From contig CM038469.1 in assembly GCA_021464415.1 (NCBI GenBank), positions 12,874,501 to 12,938,500 of the forward strand: 64,000 nt of DNA, read 5' to 3'. Shown piece by piece: positions 1-11,875 of this stretch. This DNA comes from Lonicera japonica (taxonomy: Eukaryota; Streptophyta; Magnoliopsida; Dipsacales; Caprifoliaceae). The translations under genes were made by a program, and so were the position numbers. The notes below the pieces were generated by a model. It was not told where the DNA came from. It was given only the letters and a program-made list of their open reading frames with translations, and made no database searches. Every line of letters begins with the position of its first letter. Within the stretch, counting starts at the first letter, position 1.

Positions 1-37
1 AATGTGAATGGAATGTTTTGTTTGATACCTTGTTACT

Positions 38-905
38 TGTAACTTGTAACTTGCACTCTTTTTAAAAGACCTCTCACAAAGAGGCCAGCTTAGTAAGTGT
101 TCAGCTCGCAAGATGCAGACTTATACTCTGTTTAAAAGACCTCTCGCAAAGAGGCCAGCTTAGTAAGTGTTCAGCTCACAAGAAGCACACTTACACTGTT
201 TAAAAAGACCTCTCACAAAGAGGCCAGCTTAGTAAGTGCTCAGCTTGGAAAAAGCACACTTACACTCTGTTTAAAAGACCTCTTGGAAAGAGGCTAGCTT
301 AGTAAGTGTTTAGCTCGCAAGAAACACACTTACACTATTTAAAAATACCTCTCACAAAGAGGCCAGCTTAGTAAGTGTTCAGCTCGCAAGAAGCACACTT
401 ACACTGTTTAAAAAGACCTCTCACAAAGAGGCCATCTTAGTAAATGCTCAACTCGCAAGAAGCACACTTACACTCTGTTTAAAAGACCTCTCGCAAAGAA
501 GCCAGCTTAATAAGTGTTCAGCTCCCAAGAAACACACTTACACTGTTTAAAAAGACCTCTCACAAAGAGGCCAGCTTAGTAAGTGCTCTGCTCGCAAGAA
601 GCACACTTACACTGTTTAAAAGACCTCTCACAAAAAGGCTAGCTTAGTAAGTGCTCAACTTGCAAGAAGCACACTTACACTATGTTTAAAAGACCTCTCG
701 CAAAGAGGCCAGCTTAGTAAGTGTTCAGCTCGCAAGAATAACACTTACACTCTGTTTAAAAAGACCTCTCACAAAGAGGCCAACTTAGTAAGTGTTCAGC
801 TCGCAAGAAGAACACTTACACTGTTTAAAAAGACCTCTCATAAAGAGGCTAGCTTAGCAAGTGTCCAGCTCGCAAGAAGCGCACTTACACTCTGTCTATA
901 TAGAA
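38..905. repeat. Minisatellite, ~70 bp unit, about 13 copies
   Basis: A unit of 69-70 bp recurs in direct orientation with substitutions and 1-2 bp indels. Each unit holds an imperfect palindrome (CCTCT, 5 bases, AGAGG), then a segment with CAGCTTAGTAAGTG and a segment with CACACTTACACT. Copies degrade near 900, and partial fragments run on to about 990. It lies downstream of the minus-strand transposon gene ending at 1275, so it is probably part of that element's 3' non-coding region. Confidence 0.9.
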
Positions 906-2935
906 AAAAAAAGACCTATCACAAAGAAGCTAGCTTAGTAAGTGTTCAGCTGTGTTTAGCTTGCCCGAAGCACACTTACTAAAGAGGTATGGCCTTCAAA
1001 AGGTCACTATCACCATACAGGTCGCTAACCTCTTACGAATTATTTATCTTGCTTAAATATATTTGGATTTATCTGTGTCGTGGGGGCATTAAAGTACCTA
1101 TGGGGCTCATTGCTACATCTCACACAAACAACTTAGACAAAAGCAGAAATAAGAATTAAAGCAAAATAAAGCAGAGATAGCAGAAGACAAAAGCAAAACT
1201 GGCAAACATGATTCATTTCACTAATAAAAATAGTTACATGGGCCTTAGATTTCTATACAAAAAGGGAGGACCTATCAAAACAATTCCTCATCGCCATCAC
1301 CAGCTCCTGCACTGGACCTCAAAGGGGAGGGACCGCCAGGCTCCCACTTAGTCAGCACGTCAGGTTCTTCAGCCCTGATCAGTTGCAGGACAGATCGCCT
1401 CTCCTCTCAGCTATTTTGGCCTCTAGCTCAAGAGTTACTTCAATCTCATATGGTACCTCCAAACACTTGAGCTCCTTAGGTCTCTGCAAAGCCAACTCTT
1501 TGCACTTGTAAAAGCCGGTGACAAAAGAATCTAAGATCCTCAGTAAAGGACCCTCCATGGCGCAAAACTCTTCGACGACTTGGGACTTTATTGCTAGAAC
1601 AGACTTTTTCAGCCCCCTCAACTTGAGCTCCTTAGCCATCAACTGAGCTTGGGTGTTTTTCAGTGCATTCTCAGCACCCTCTCTGCCCTTGCGCTCTAAA
1701 TCAGATGTCTCTTGCTCTTCTCCAACGCGAGCCCAGTGTTATGAAGTTCCCTCATAACTTGGATCAACTCGGATTTGAAGTTGAAGGCCTTTTGTTTTTT
1801 GGCCTCATGCTCCTGGGACAGATTTGCGTACTCACGCTCTAAGCGGCTGAACATATCATTGAAGCTGTCCACATTGTTCTTTAGACTTTTTATCTTTGAT
1901 AAGGCATTGTTCCGCTAGTCCAGCATGACCCTCTTGTCATTGTCAGCTGACTATGCTCAGAAACGCGTAATTTATATACCCAAGTGCAGGCGGTCAAGTT
2001 ATAATATATATACTTGGAAGTCCAAGGTCTAACCACAGGGAATGAGGGTAATTCTATTATTCTAGCTAAGCTTTCAATAGGGAGAAAGAAGAAAAGAAAA
2101 ACACAATAAATAAAAGATAATAAATTTTCTAGAATAGGAAAGAATATAATAAGAAATTAAATTTTAAACTTAAAACAAAATAAATAAATAAAAATAATTA
2201 AATAATTAAATAACAATAAATAAATAATTGAAGCAAGGATATATAAAATAGACAGTAACTAAAACAAGTATCTAATAAAATGGGGAAAGAGCGTTAGGGG
2301 TATCCATAACTACGACATTACAGATAGTATGACCAACCGATTCAAGATATGACTGTGGACCTGAGTTCCTATTAACAATGAATGTCTTTAGCTTACCAAT
2401 TATTAAATACTAAAGTTCATGAACATATCATGAGAAGTGCATGACAAGACTCATATAAGCTATATGTAACTTTAGTTTTCAATAAGGGAACTTATGGTTT
2501 TTTTTTTACAAAAAATGATTTTCACTTAGTAATGCTAGTGCGTGACAAAAACAAACTAAATTTAATCAATTTTAGTAAATATCAAAATCCTAAATCATTC
2601 CTAAGGTTTGATTATGCATATGCATGACATACGTCAAAACCGTTCTTACAAAAAATCATTAAAAGCTAAAATGGCACTATTTCGGTACCGATTCCGGAAT
2701 GACAACAAAACAGCGCCCGAAGCTCCCAAATTACTTGGATAACTAACTCAGCTCAATAGGGGATAGGACCATCCTCTATTCAGCCTCGTTAGGGTTTTAG
2801 TATAAAAATCCGTAATTTGAGATTTTTCTTTTGTCGAATAATTGAGAAATAATCTTAAAAATTTATGTTTTTAACGCATAAAAGGTTAATATATATTCCA
2901 GATTTATTAATTGACCTATAACCAATGAGAATGCC

Positions 2936-5900
2936 TGTAATACCCCGTGTTCTAATTTTTCGCGTTGAACTTCTCTTAAGCCCGGTTGAGGATTAATCTC
3001 CGTTGGAGTGCGAGTAATGGGTTTTGAACCCTCCGAACATGATTCGATGCTTCTAACATGTCATGTTAACATATTAAGTTTGTGGAATCAATCGCTTCGT
3101 AATTCGGGTGGTCCGGATTGAAATCGAGATCTTGATCGCGTGTTTTTGCTTTACGCGATTTCTTTATTTTTGGCTAACTTTGAAGCCTTGTAACTTCTTC
3201 ATCTCTTATCCAATTTAGTCACCGTTTCTTCTTGTGTCTAGGTTTCATACCATTCTACAACTTTCGTGTTTTGACCGAAGTTCAATTCATACTCCTTATT
3301 GGTCAAAACAGCGACGGAAGTAGACCGATTAGTAAAATATGTTCATTTTGCAGCACTTCGGCAGAGCGCTGTCTTTGGTGAATTTCTGGGAATTATACAT
3401 CCCGAATTCGAGGAAACTTCCTCTTAGGAAGTTGTAGATCTTTGAATTAGCTTTCCGTGGACATAAAAATCACCTTAATCGGAGTTCCGAGCAAGAAGTT
3501 ATGACCAAAATACGAACAGTGCTCCAGATCGAAAATACATGTGCTGGCAGTGGACTCCATGATCGATCATGGGGAGACCATGATCGATCATGGTACACCA
3601 GAAAGTCGGTTTTGAGCATTTATACGTCGTTTTAAGCCCCCTCCTCCCTCATTTTCGAGCCACAACTTTAGATAGGGTTAGAAAGAGGTGAGAGCTCGTT
3701 GGAGAGAGTTCGTTGGGAGATTCCTACTCATCTTTCATCACCTAACAAAGATTTAAGCTTCAATCACACCAATCCTCACCCAAAACACAATTCATCATCC
3801 CCAACCTTGGTTTCTTCTATTGGAGCTTGAGCATCGAGCTAGGGTTTCGCTATTGGACTTCCACACTTCATCAACTACGCGATCCGACTTCTCTAAGGTG
3901 GGAACGCTACTAATTAAACTATTTTTTCAAATAATTACTTGTTGAATTAGAAGTTTGAAACCAATTTGGGGAAATTTCTTATAAACCCTAGGTTGTGTGC
4001 TCATTAAATGGGTTGGGCTAGATTAAGTTGCGATTGGGGGTTGATATCGGTAGATTATCATTTCTATTGCATGATTGAGCATCTAAATCCATGTTTTGGC
4101 TCATTTACAAGAAAATCTATCATGAACCCGTCATGTAGCTACACGTATGAACTAGATATTGGGTATTTGGGGTTTTTGCTTAAAGAATCTTCAATTATGT
4201 GTTATGGATGATGGATACATATAAATATAACATTAGAAGTACGTGTAGAAAGCTATCTATGAGATTTGTACCAAAAACCCATTAGGGCGGAGCTTTACGC
4301 AATAACCTTTGGGCTGGTTGCCTTATGTAGGACATTAATAACACTAGTAATGGGGATATAATCTTGGTACATGTTAGGAATGTGATGAACATGATTTAGT
4401 AGGGCATAGATTGTCCTGGCCACAATCATGAAATACTGTAGTGCCGTTAATGCACCGATTATGCGAGAATTTTAATAACAAACACCAGGCTTGATAAAAT
4501 GACATAAGACTATTATGGCTCGGCTTCGATACACATGGAATTATATATGACATAAGATATTGATCATGAACCGATTGACTATGCACGTGAGAATAATTAC
4601 AAAGCGGTAAGGCCTAGGGTGAATGGCCCGGTATCGATGATTACGATGATACAAACCGGTTGGTAATATAATACTGATAGACTAATGATACTTTGTTGAT
4701 GATATATGAAAGGTGAACGGGGTACGAGGTGAGTTGCATTATTGGCAAAATGAAATAACATATACGGTAATGAGCTAAGAGGTTGAGATAATGATGATTA
4801 TGATAAGTATATAATGGGAAGCTGTATATGGTATTGATACGAATGGCCACATGTGCATTGTGATGTTGCATGTACATATCAGTACGGAATTGATAAAATA
4901 TACATGTATGCATTCATTGTGAGAAATGAATGCCTGTGATGATTATGATTATTTATATGCTCAAGTATGCTATTATGCGATGATTGTGTATTGATCTTTT
5001 ACATACATGTGTGTATGGGATGATGTGTGGTGGTGTTATATGTATTGCATGGGACGTTGTATATTATATCGATACGAAATGCCATATGTGTGACGACCGA
5101 TTTGCCTAAAGGCTTATTGCTAGTTCTAGTCCATGATAGGTCCCAGGTTTCGTCTCTAACGATTGAGACTTTAAGTTGGGACAGAGAGCCCCTGGGTGCA
5201 AGACCCAAAACCGTGCACGGAAACTAATGGGAGGCCCTGCTGCCGCGTGGGTGAAAGGCCACGAAATGCAGACCTGGTTGTACGCTTGGACGACTATCGG
5301 CGTTACGATTAAACATTAAAATATAGAAACTAACGAGAGGCACTGCTGCCGCGTGGGTGAAAGGCCACGAAACGCGGATGGAAACGAACGGGAGGCCCTG
5401 CTGCCGCGTGGGTGAAAGGCCACGAAATGCAGACCGAATTGGACGACTATCGGTATCTTTGTGATTGTTGAGATTATATTAATCACTGAAATACACATGG
5501 TATATCATTGAGAATAAATAAACTATATCCCGAATGACATTTATATGACTCGAATCTAGATGTGATGTGATGTTGATCTTGATAAATGTGATTGCATTAT
5601 ATCTTTTGAATAACGTAAGAATGAATGCGTAGATTATGATACGAATTATAATGCACATAGGGAGGCAGTGACAAGCATAATGAACTAACTAGTAAATGGC
5701 AATTATAATTAATGAAATGGTTAGATGGGAGACATCGTACCATGATGATTGGGGTACAGGGTTGACTTGCACATTGGTAAGAATTCGCATTAGCATGGCG
5801 AATCGTTGGAAGCTAATAATTCATTAAAGTAATCCTAGAACCCACCCTTTAGGAGAACGTGCGATCATTGAAAGGACGTATATGGGAATTTGTGGGACCG

Positions 5901-6588
5901 TGAGCAATAACTCGAATAGTTAGCTTCCGACCATAGGAGTAGAATTCCTAAGGAGGCTTGGTATGGAAGTGGGTGTGGGTTGCATTGCATCTCCTTGTCT
6001 TTAACTATTATATTAAAGTAAAGTACTTACTTTTTGTAAAAGATACACGTGCTTTCATACCACACTTATATAGTTCCCACTGAGCCCGGATTTGGCTCAT
6101 CCCATTTTCTAAACAGTTTTGCAGGTTTAGCATTTCGGGTGGCGCGTGGTTCACGAATTTAGAAGCCTCTGATGTCCTTAAACCTTTTAGTCCTCCTCGA
6201 GAAGGATTATACTGTATAATTGATTTTGATCACGTTGTAATGTATATAAACACTCTTATATGAATTAGATTTTGGTATTAATGTATTAAGGATGTGTAAT
6301 AAGACTTATGTAAATGGTTTTCATATATGTGGGGTGAATTTAATATGTGGATTGCTTTGGGTTGTATTTGTATGAAAATGATTTTAAACTTAACAGGGTG
6401 GATCATTGTATAAACGAACTCCACATGTCGAAATTTTAGAAAAACGGATTTTTCTCGGATCATCTTTTATTAGAAGAAAGTTTTAAAAAGTTGTGTTTTT
6501 AAGTAATTAAACCCGCCGTCGCGCACGGCATCCGTGATTAACCGGGTCTCGGAGGTGAAAATCTCAGAACGGGATTCGGGGCGTCACA
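2936..6588 (+). mobile_element. Solo LTR, ~3.65 kb, TSD ATGCC
   Basis: The element starts TGTAATACCCCG and ends GGGGCGTCACA, giving TG...CA termini and near-complementary ends. It is flanked by ATGCC (2931-2935 and 6589-6593), a 5 bp target duplication. No second copy of the ends, no primer site and no gag-pol frame occurs inside, so it reads as one long LTR left by recombination. Long LTRs beginning TGTAAYACCC are typical of chromovirus Ty3/gypsy lineages such as Del/Tekay; that assignment is inference. The short frames inside (for example 4008-4211, 4641-4913) have no recognisable protein similarity. Orientation is arbitrary. Confidence 0.7.
5224..5455. repeat. Three-copy internal repeat in the solo LTR
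   Basis: A GC-rich block of about 50 bp (GGAGGCCCTGCTGCCGCG, then GGGTGAAAGGCCACGAAA) occurs at about 5224, 5329 and 5383. The first and third copies are also followed by GGACGACTATCGG. The high GC stands out from the AT-rich surroundings. Confidence 0.85.
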
Positions 6589-7569
6589 ATGCCCAGCCAC
6601 AATCACAATTGAATCATGTACTCACACTAGTGCGTCATGCTTTCGCTATGGACCCCTAACTACTAAATTACGCTAGCATGTTGATAAAAATTAAAAAAAA
6701 ACATGATAAATTCAAACACAAATTGATCAAACATATTTCTGAAATCTAATTGAACAAGCATGCAAAATTTTACAGCAATTAAAACTAAGGAACAATTAGT
6801 AAATAAAAAATACGATTTAAACAAATTTCAAAAAAAATAGTACACTGACAGTCATGAAAATCACTTATTGTCCTAAGGAAATCTCGGGATTTGGATCCCC
6901 AAAACAATAAGGTTTTGTAAAAATTTGATTTCAGTCGTTTTGATAGGCGGATCATCAAAATCGGCCAAGAAACGAGCAAGTTATGATTAAAATACGAAAG
7001 CACATATTTTTAGGGTTCTGCGCGGGATTCTACAAAAAAATCTAATAAAAATTATAAATTAAGCATGGATTTCAATCATCAATCACATTCAAACACATAA
7101 TTAACTAACAATCTAAGCATTAATGAGCATTAATTGAAAGAAATTAAAAAAAATTGAAAGAAAAAAAAAACTTACAGTTACGCAGTGATTGAAGAATTGT
7201 AATGTGACTCGCGCGAACTCAAATTGAAAGAGAATTATACGTTGTTTCTTCTTCAATACAAGCCAAAAAATAAATAAAAATATCTCTCAGTAAGGGATTC
7301 TAAAATTTTTTTTGAAGAATGTCGACTATCTTTCTCTCTCTCCAAAAATAATACGGCAACTCTCTGACTCAAATATCTCCGACCTAAACAAAAATACTCA
7401 TCGACTCTTTTCAAAATTCAAAATAAAACTAATTAATAAAATAAAATAAAATAAATAATAATAATGATAATAATAATAATCCAAAAGCTATTTTTAACTT
7501 TTATCGTCTATCAAGTCGTTGGCTCGAGAGATTAAGTCTTACAGCTTAAATTCTAGGGTCAGCTTAATA

Positions 7570-7660
7570 ATAATAATTAAAACTTGTAAGTTGTGGGATT
7601 CGAACACTACACTAAGCATGAGTAGAGAGCTGGTCTCTTGCCATCTAGGCTAAGGACCCT
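7570..7660 (-). mobile_element. tRNA-derived SINE-like block
   Basis: On the minus strand, TTAGCCTAGATGG (7641-7653) resembles an RNA polymerase III box A, and GTTCGAATCCC (7595-7605) is a near-perfect box B about 35 bp downstream. The intervening sequence does not fold as a normal tRNA. A SINE head is the best reading; the tail and target duplications were not resolved. Confidence 0.5.
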
Positions 7661-10615
7661 ATTTGGTAAATATCTGCATCATGAATTTAGTTATTCTTTC
7701 GCGCTCAAACCCAATCCACTGGCGCACTGATCATATTTCTGCCATAACTTTGTACTCCGAACTCCGATTATGCAAGGTTTTCGCCTACGGGTAGCTAACT
7801 TAGAGCTCTACAACTTATATTTCTGGAGTTTTCTTCAAATTCTACACTGATAAATACCAAAATTGGCTAGAACATCAGCATTGCGCGCAGTGACTCTCTT
7901 ATTCATTCAAAAAATTCTCAGTTTGATTCAAATTACTCTTTTTTGCTTAGGACTGCTCTATTGGCTTCTCTTAGTCTCTTCCATATACTTCTTTCATGCT
8001 TGAGTTTAGGATTTGCTTTCGATTCACCTCTTGAACTCAATTTAACTTTGAATTTAACCGGCAATGACTAACTTTGGGAGAATTTACTTCTAGATTCGTT
8101 CTTGTTCATTTTTAACCTATAAAAAGGTTATAATGCACTAGAAACAAATGTACTATCCCATTTCATGATTTAAGCTCAATTCTTAACAATTTAGGATAAT
8201 TAAAATCAAATTCATGCATATTAAGCCACCTAACTACGTATAAAAATGCAATATTTTGGCTTAATCATCAGCTCTCTCTAGGTCACTCTTGGCAATGTAG
8301 AGCTCGTCATGCGTCCTAGTGAGCTTCTCCTGAAGAGCTAAGTTGGCCACCGCCCTGGAACCTTCCTCAGCCAAGTGGAGGGTTGAGAAAAAAAATTCAT
8401 GGCCTGCGAAGAAATGAAAAAGACAAATTATATTCGAAGAACTTGAAGAAATGAACCCAGAATAAAGGGTACACATACCTGACTCATATGGAGACTGAAG
8501 GAGCTAGCCAACGAGCTCGTGCCTCGCTCCCTTGTCTGCTCCAGTACCTTTTGCAGTAGGGGAAGGAGAGAGTAGCCTTGCACGAAGAAGGCAGAGCCAC
8601 CCTGGGCACTGGCATCGGGTGCGCCTTGTCAATTTGCCCAAGTCTGAAAGTCTGCTCAGGGGCTTCCTTGGCCTTAATAATCACTACCTCCTCTTCCTCT
8701 ATCCCAAGCTCTTTAACACCCACGAAACTCTTACCAGCAGGACTGGGGGCTCTACCCTCTGAAGACCCTCTTCTCTCCAGGGTAGTCTTCTCAGGGCTGA
8801 GGGGATAGAGGTCTTCCAAAGGGGCATTCATAAGCTCCACCCAACTCTGTACATTCTCTGGTGGAAGGCTGATAGGCCTTGCAATGACCGTTGGGGCTAG
8901 TTTGGAGACCTGGGACTGCTTCGAGGTGGCCTCATCAATTCTATCATGCCCCTTAAACCTCTTCGATGGAGGCAAACCCCTAGTTAGTACGGTCCTCTTC
9001 TTGGTTGTCTTCTCGGTATTCACCTTGAAGACCAAGGCTAAAACAAAAAAAAGAAAAAGAAGAAAGAAGAAAGAAGGTCAAAGTAAACAAGAAGCAGAGG
9101 CTATGACCAAGGTTCAGAAAGAAAGAGAATGAGAGAAGATTGGAGACTTACTTCTCTTAGGTACCACAGGCAACTGTTGAAGGGGGGCTACAGTCAGCAC
9201 TTTGTCTCCAGGAGAGACAGGTTGGATTTCCCTTGTATCGCCTTCTTGTAGAGCTCCAACTTTAGGAACCCAGTCGCTGCTCCCTTTCTGAGTAGTCTTG
9301 GAGGCGTGGAGCCCTGGGTCATTTTGCTCGGAGGGCAACAGCACGTCTAAAGGAGGAAGGTCCTCTACAATGAGGACGTTGGGCTCCGTGTTGGTGGGCC
9401 TGGGGCCTAGGCCGTACCTCCACAGCATTTTGGGAGCTACGATATCGGCGTAGTGCTTGAGGAAGAAGTCCTTGGCCTCCTCCATCCAGGATGTCTTCAC
9501 CAGAATGGGCTTCTTCTATTTAACTGTGAAATATGAAACAAAGAAGGGAGGTCAGAAACTCTAGCGTTAAGTGCATAAGCAAGCTTATTTGACACCAAAC
9601 AAGAAACTTACTGACTGAGTCTGGCTCTGAGAGCCAACGTTTGAGATCGTGGATACTGGGACACCTCGAGTCGTGCTCCCAATCCTCCCCTGAGGCGAAG
9701 AAAAATCGCTTCTTCGAGTTAGGAATGCTGTCAGGGAGGTTGTGTATGATTTTTGATGCCCTTGACCTTATGGGGCAATTGAAGACACCCTTATTCTTCT
9801 CTCCGCTGTCTTTTGGTTGAAAAAGGGAGATGAACTCCTCTATAGCTATATTGTGGCTCCCAGCGAAAATGGCCCTAAAAATCAGTACTAACCCTATCAA
9901 GCAAGACCATATGTTAGGGCTAACTTGGGCGGGAGCAAGGTCCATAGTTACTAACAATTCTTTCACGTGGTCAAAGATTGGGAACCTCAGCCCATGCTTG
10001 AAAGTGGCTTCGTAAAAGCAGACCTCTCCTGGTCCATAGTAACAAGCCCTCTCTTCAGGACCTGACGCCATAATCCTGACCAAATCAGGAATTTGATATT
10101 TCTTCTTGAAATTAGGAATATCAGGCGGAGAAAAGGTCGATGGGACACGGAACGCAGCCAAGGTATTGAGATACTCCTAGTACTTCTGGATATCCTGAGC
10201 ATCATTCGATACAGAGGGAGGGAGACAAATACTACTACCTCCTCCTCGCTGTCCACGATTTCAATGGACCTAATTTTAGGGAGAGCGGGCACGTTTCCTG
10301 GCGAAGATCCCTCATGTCCAGCAGAAGAACCTTGCTCGATACCTATAGGAATCTCTAAGTTCTGGCCATGATGTGTAAGGCGATCCATGAGAAGAGCTAA
10401 GGAGTTTAGAGAGGTGTTAAGAGCGAAGTGCTGAACACGGTCAATGAAATCTACCAAGGCCACACTCGAGAATCTCTTAAAGCTATGATCTAAAGAAGGT
10501 TTGTAAGCCAGAGTAAGAGAGGGTGTGCTGAATGAAGGTTTTAAGGGCTCTAAAGTACTTGAGGTTTAAGAGAATAAGAAATGGAAAGCAAGAGAATTTC
10601 TCTAAGGCAAGAGGG

Positions 10616-10622
10616 TTTTATA
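10616..10622 (-). promoter_or_regulatory. TATA box of the transposon gene
   Basis: TATAAAA on the minus strand, about 150 bp upstream of the ATG at 10463 and at the start of a CT-rich leader. The position fits transcription of the gypsy-type gene. This is inference from motif and spacing. Confidence 0.5.
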
Positions 10623-10639
10623 AGGTGTGTAGGAGAAGC

Positions 10640-11875
10640 TGAGTGTCTTTTCAAAAGCCTTAACTATTCATTCGCGAACCCGCTGCCACATATTCACAAG
10701 TTCCCCAAGGAATGCGAAACTACCGTACAAGACCTCATTAAGCAGTAACGATTGCGTCATGGAGTTCAAGGTTAGAATGCAAGTCCTCAAGCCAGGTCAG
10801 AAACTCTTATATCCAGAATACCCACCAGATTCGGTGTGCATATCGAATTTGACCTCCTCTAGGAGCCCAGTACGCATCGCTCATCAAATAGAGCTCAGAA
10901 ACAGTCTCGAATAAAACAAAACATGAGTTTTTATCCTCACCAATCAGCTGCTCTAAGCTAAATGTCAAGGCTAGGGGGCAATTAATGGTGCAAATTATTA
11001 ATTCAATTTGCCCCGCTTACCTCGAGCTGACACATGGCCATCCACGTCAGCTATCGAGCCTGTCTCTGAACAAGGAGCTCGAAGGAGACCTATTATGACT
11101 CTATGAGAAAAATAGAGCCCATCGAGGGCTGGGTACCTATACAAGGGTCATTTAAGTATGAAAAATTATAAGGCCCGAGCCCCAGAGCTCCTTCGACGAG
11201 CTCTAAAACTCTATCTTTCTTGCCCAACCACCCTGCTATAGTGGTTAGCAAAGGCATGGATGACTGTCACCTGCCCTGCAGAGTGCGCAGAACTCCCCTC
11301 ACCTTTATTAAATGCACACAAACTACATTTAATGCACCGAAATTCATGGAGAAGCAAGGTCAGAGTTGGTACTAATCGAGGTATAGCACCAGACCTGGTC
11401 TGGGAGCTCTAGCCACACATCTCCTATAGTCATATTTATACAAGAAGCATTTACTTCTCCCAACAACCAAGTTCTGATAAAGTTCCAATTGAGAAGAACC
11501 AGAGAGGAACAATATACACCACAAATAAGCACCAAAAGATAGAGGCAGAGCTCTACAACTTGCTTTACGGCTCTTCAATTAGAGAAACTAAGATATAGTT
11601 AGCTCAGCTTTCCTCTTATTGTGAGGTTGAGAGAATAGAATAGACAGAGAGACTTTCGTGAGTTTGTAACACTTTATTGGTCCCCTGTCAATATAAGGCA
11701 AACCGAGCTCCTAGCTCTATTTCACAGGAGAGGACTAACCCGTATTTTCATACGAGACCAACCTTCTCTATAAATCTTTGACTCCCTTAAATTTAGTATC
11801 TTTACTACTCTAATTATTTGATATAGTCATTTGACTGTGTGGTCTAAAATACCCTTATAGTTTTTAGCACCAACA
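10640..11875 (-). repeat. Presumed 5' LTR and leader of the large element
   Basis: No reading frame of note. The minus strand begins TGTTGGTGCTAAAAAC at 11875 and runs through a CT/AG-mixed region to about 10980, where a short pyrimidine/purine stretch (GCCCCCTAG on minus) may mark the LTR end. The second LTR is outside the window, so the limits cannot be confirmed here. Confidence 0.4.

Larger units (their letters stand above)
1949..8267 (-). mobile_element. Element inserted in the transposon gene; TSD TCAGCT
   Basis: The gypsy-type reading frame breaks at 8268 and resumes at 1948. TCAGCT occurs on both sides (1943-1948 and 8268-8273), as expected for a target-site duplication. On the minus strand the insert begins TGATTAAGCC and ends GCATAGTC. 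No coding capacity is seen, only AT-rich sequence, so it is non-autonomous or eroded. The left part has a stretch (1975-2050) with a motif around 'ccacagggaatgag' that I know from repetitive plant elements, but I cannot assign a family. A solo LTR is nested at 2936-6588 and a SINE-like block at 7570-7660. Confidence 0.55.
1275..10463 (-). pseudogene. Transposon gene with putative gypsy-type transposon domain (PF04195-like), broken
   Basis: On the minus strand, several open segments join into one gene-like structure. The first segment (10463-9987) has an acidic patch; a frameshift plus a TAG near 10160-10180 separate it from the next (10161 to about 9615). The latter carries the domain core: a GLRFP motif, then a DLAPAQVSPN-like stretch before a hydrophobic helix, typical of this plant transposon family. 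Plausible introns follow: GTAAGT donor near 9612 with acceptor near 9526, GTAAGT near 9150 with acceptor near 9040, and acceptor CGCAG near 8409. A frameshift lies around 8580-8620. The coding frame is cut at 8268 by a 6.3 kb insertion and resumes at 1948. The C-terminal part is a Glu/Lys-rich coiled coil with further stops and shifts, ending at a TGA at 1275-1277. Its role in the element is unknown. It is certainly non-functional as read. Confidence 0.75.
1..11875 (-). mobile_element. Large LTR element with putative-gypsy-type gene, partial (continues left of window)
   Basis: The right boundary at 11875 comes from comparing 11876 onward with its duplicate at 25778 onward: homology starts exactly at GGCAT, while this side has an unrelated end that reads TGTTGGTGC on the minus strand, the usual TG start of an LTR. 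The LTR would run left from 11875 to roughly 11000; I could not fix its inner end or a primer site. Inside are a TATA box (10616-10622), a decayed multi-exon gene (10463 to 1275), a 3' region and the minisatellite. The other LTR must lie left of base 1. Lineage (gypsy-derived LARD or similar) is inferred only from the gene. Confidence 0.6.

Noticed and set aside
1..960. CRISPR-like array
   Set aside because: The units are contiguous diverged repeats of the whole 70 bp with no unique spacers, in a plant genome.
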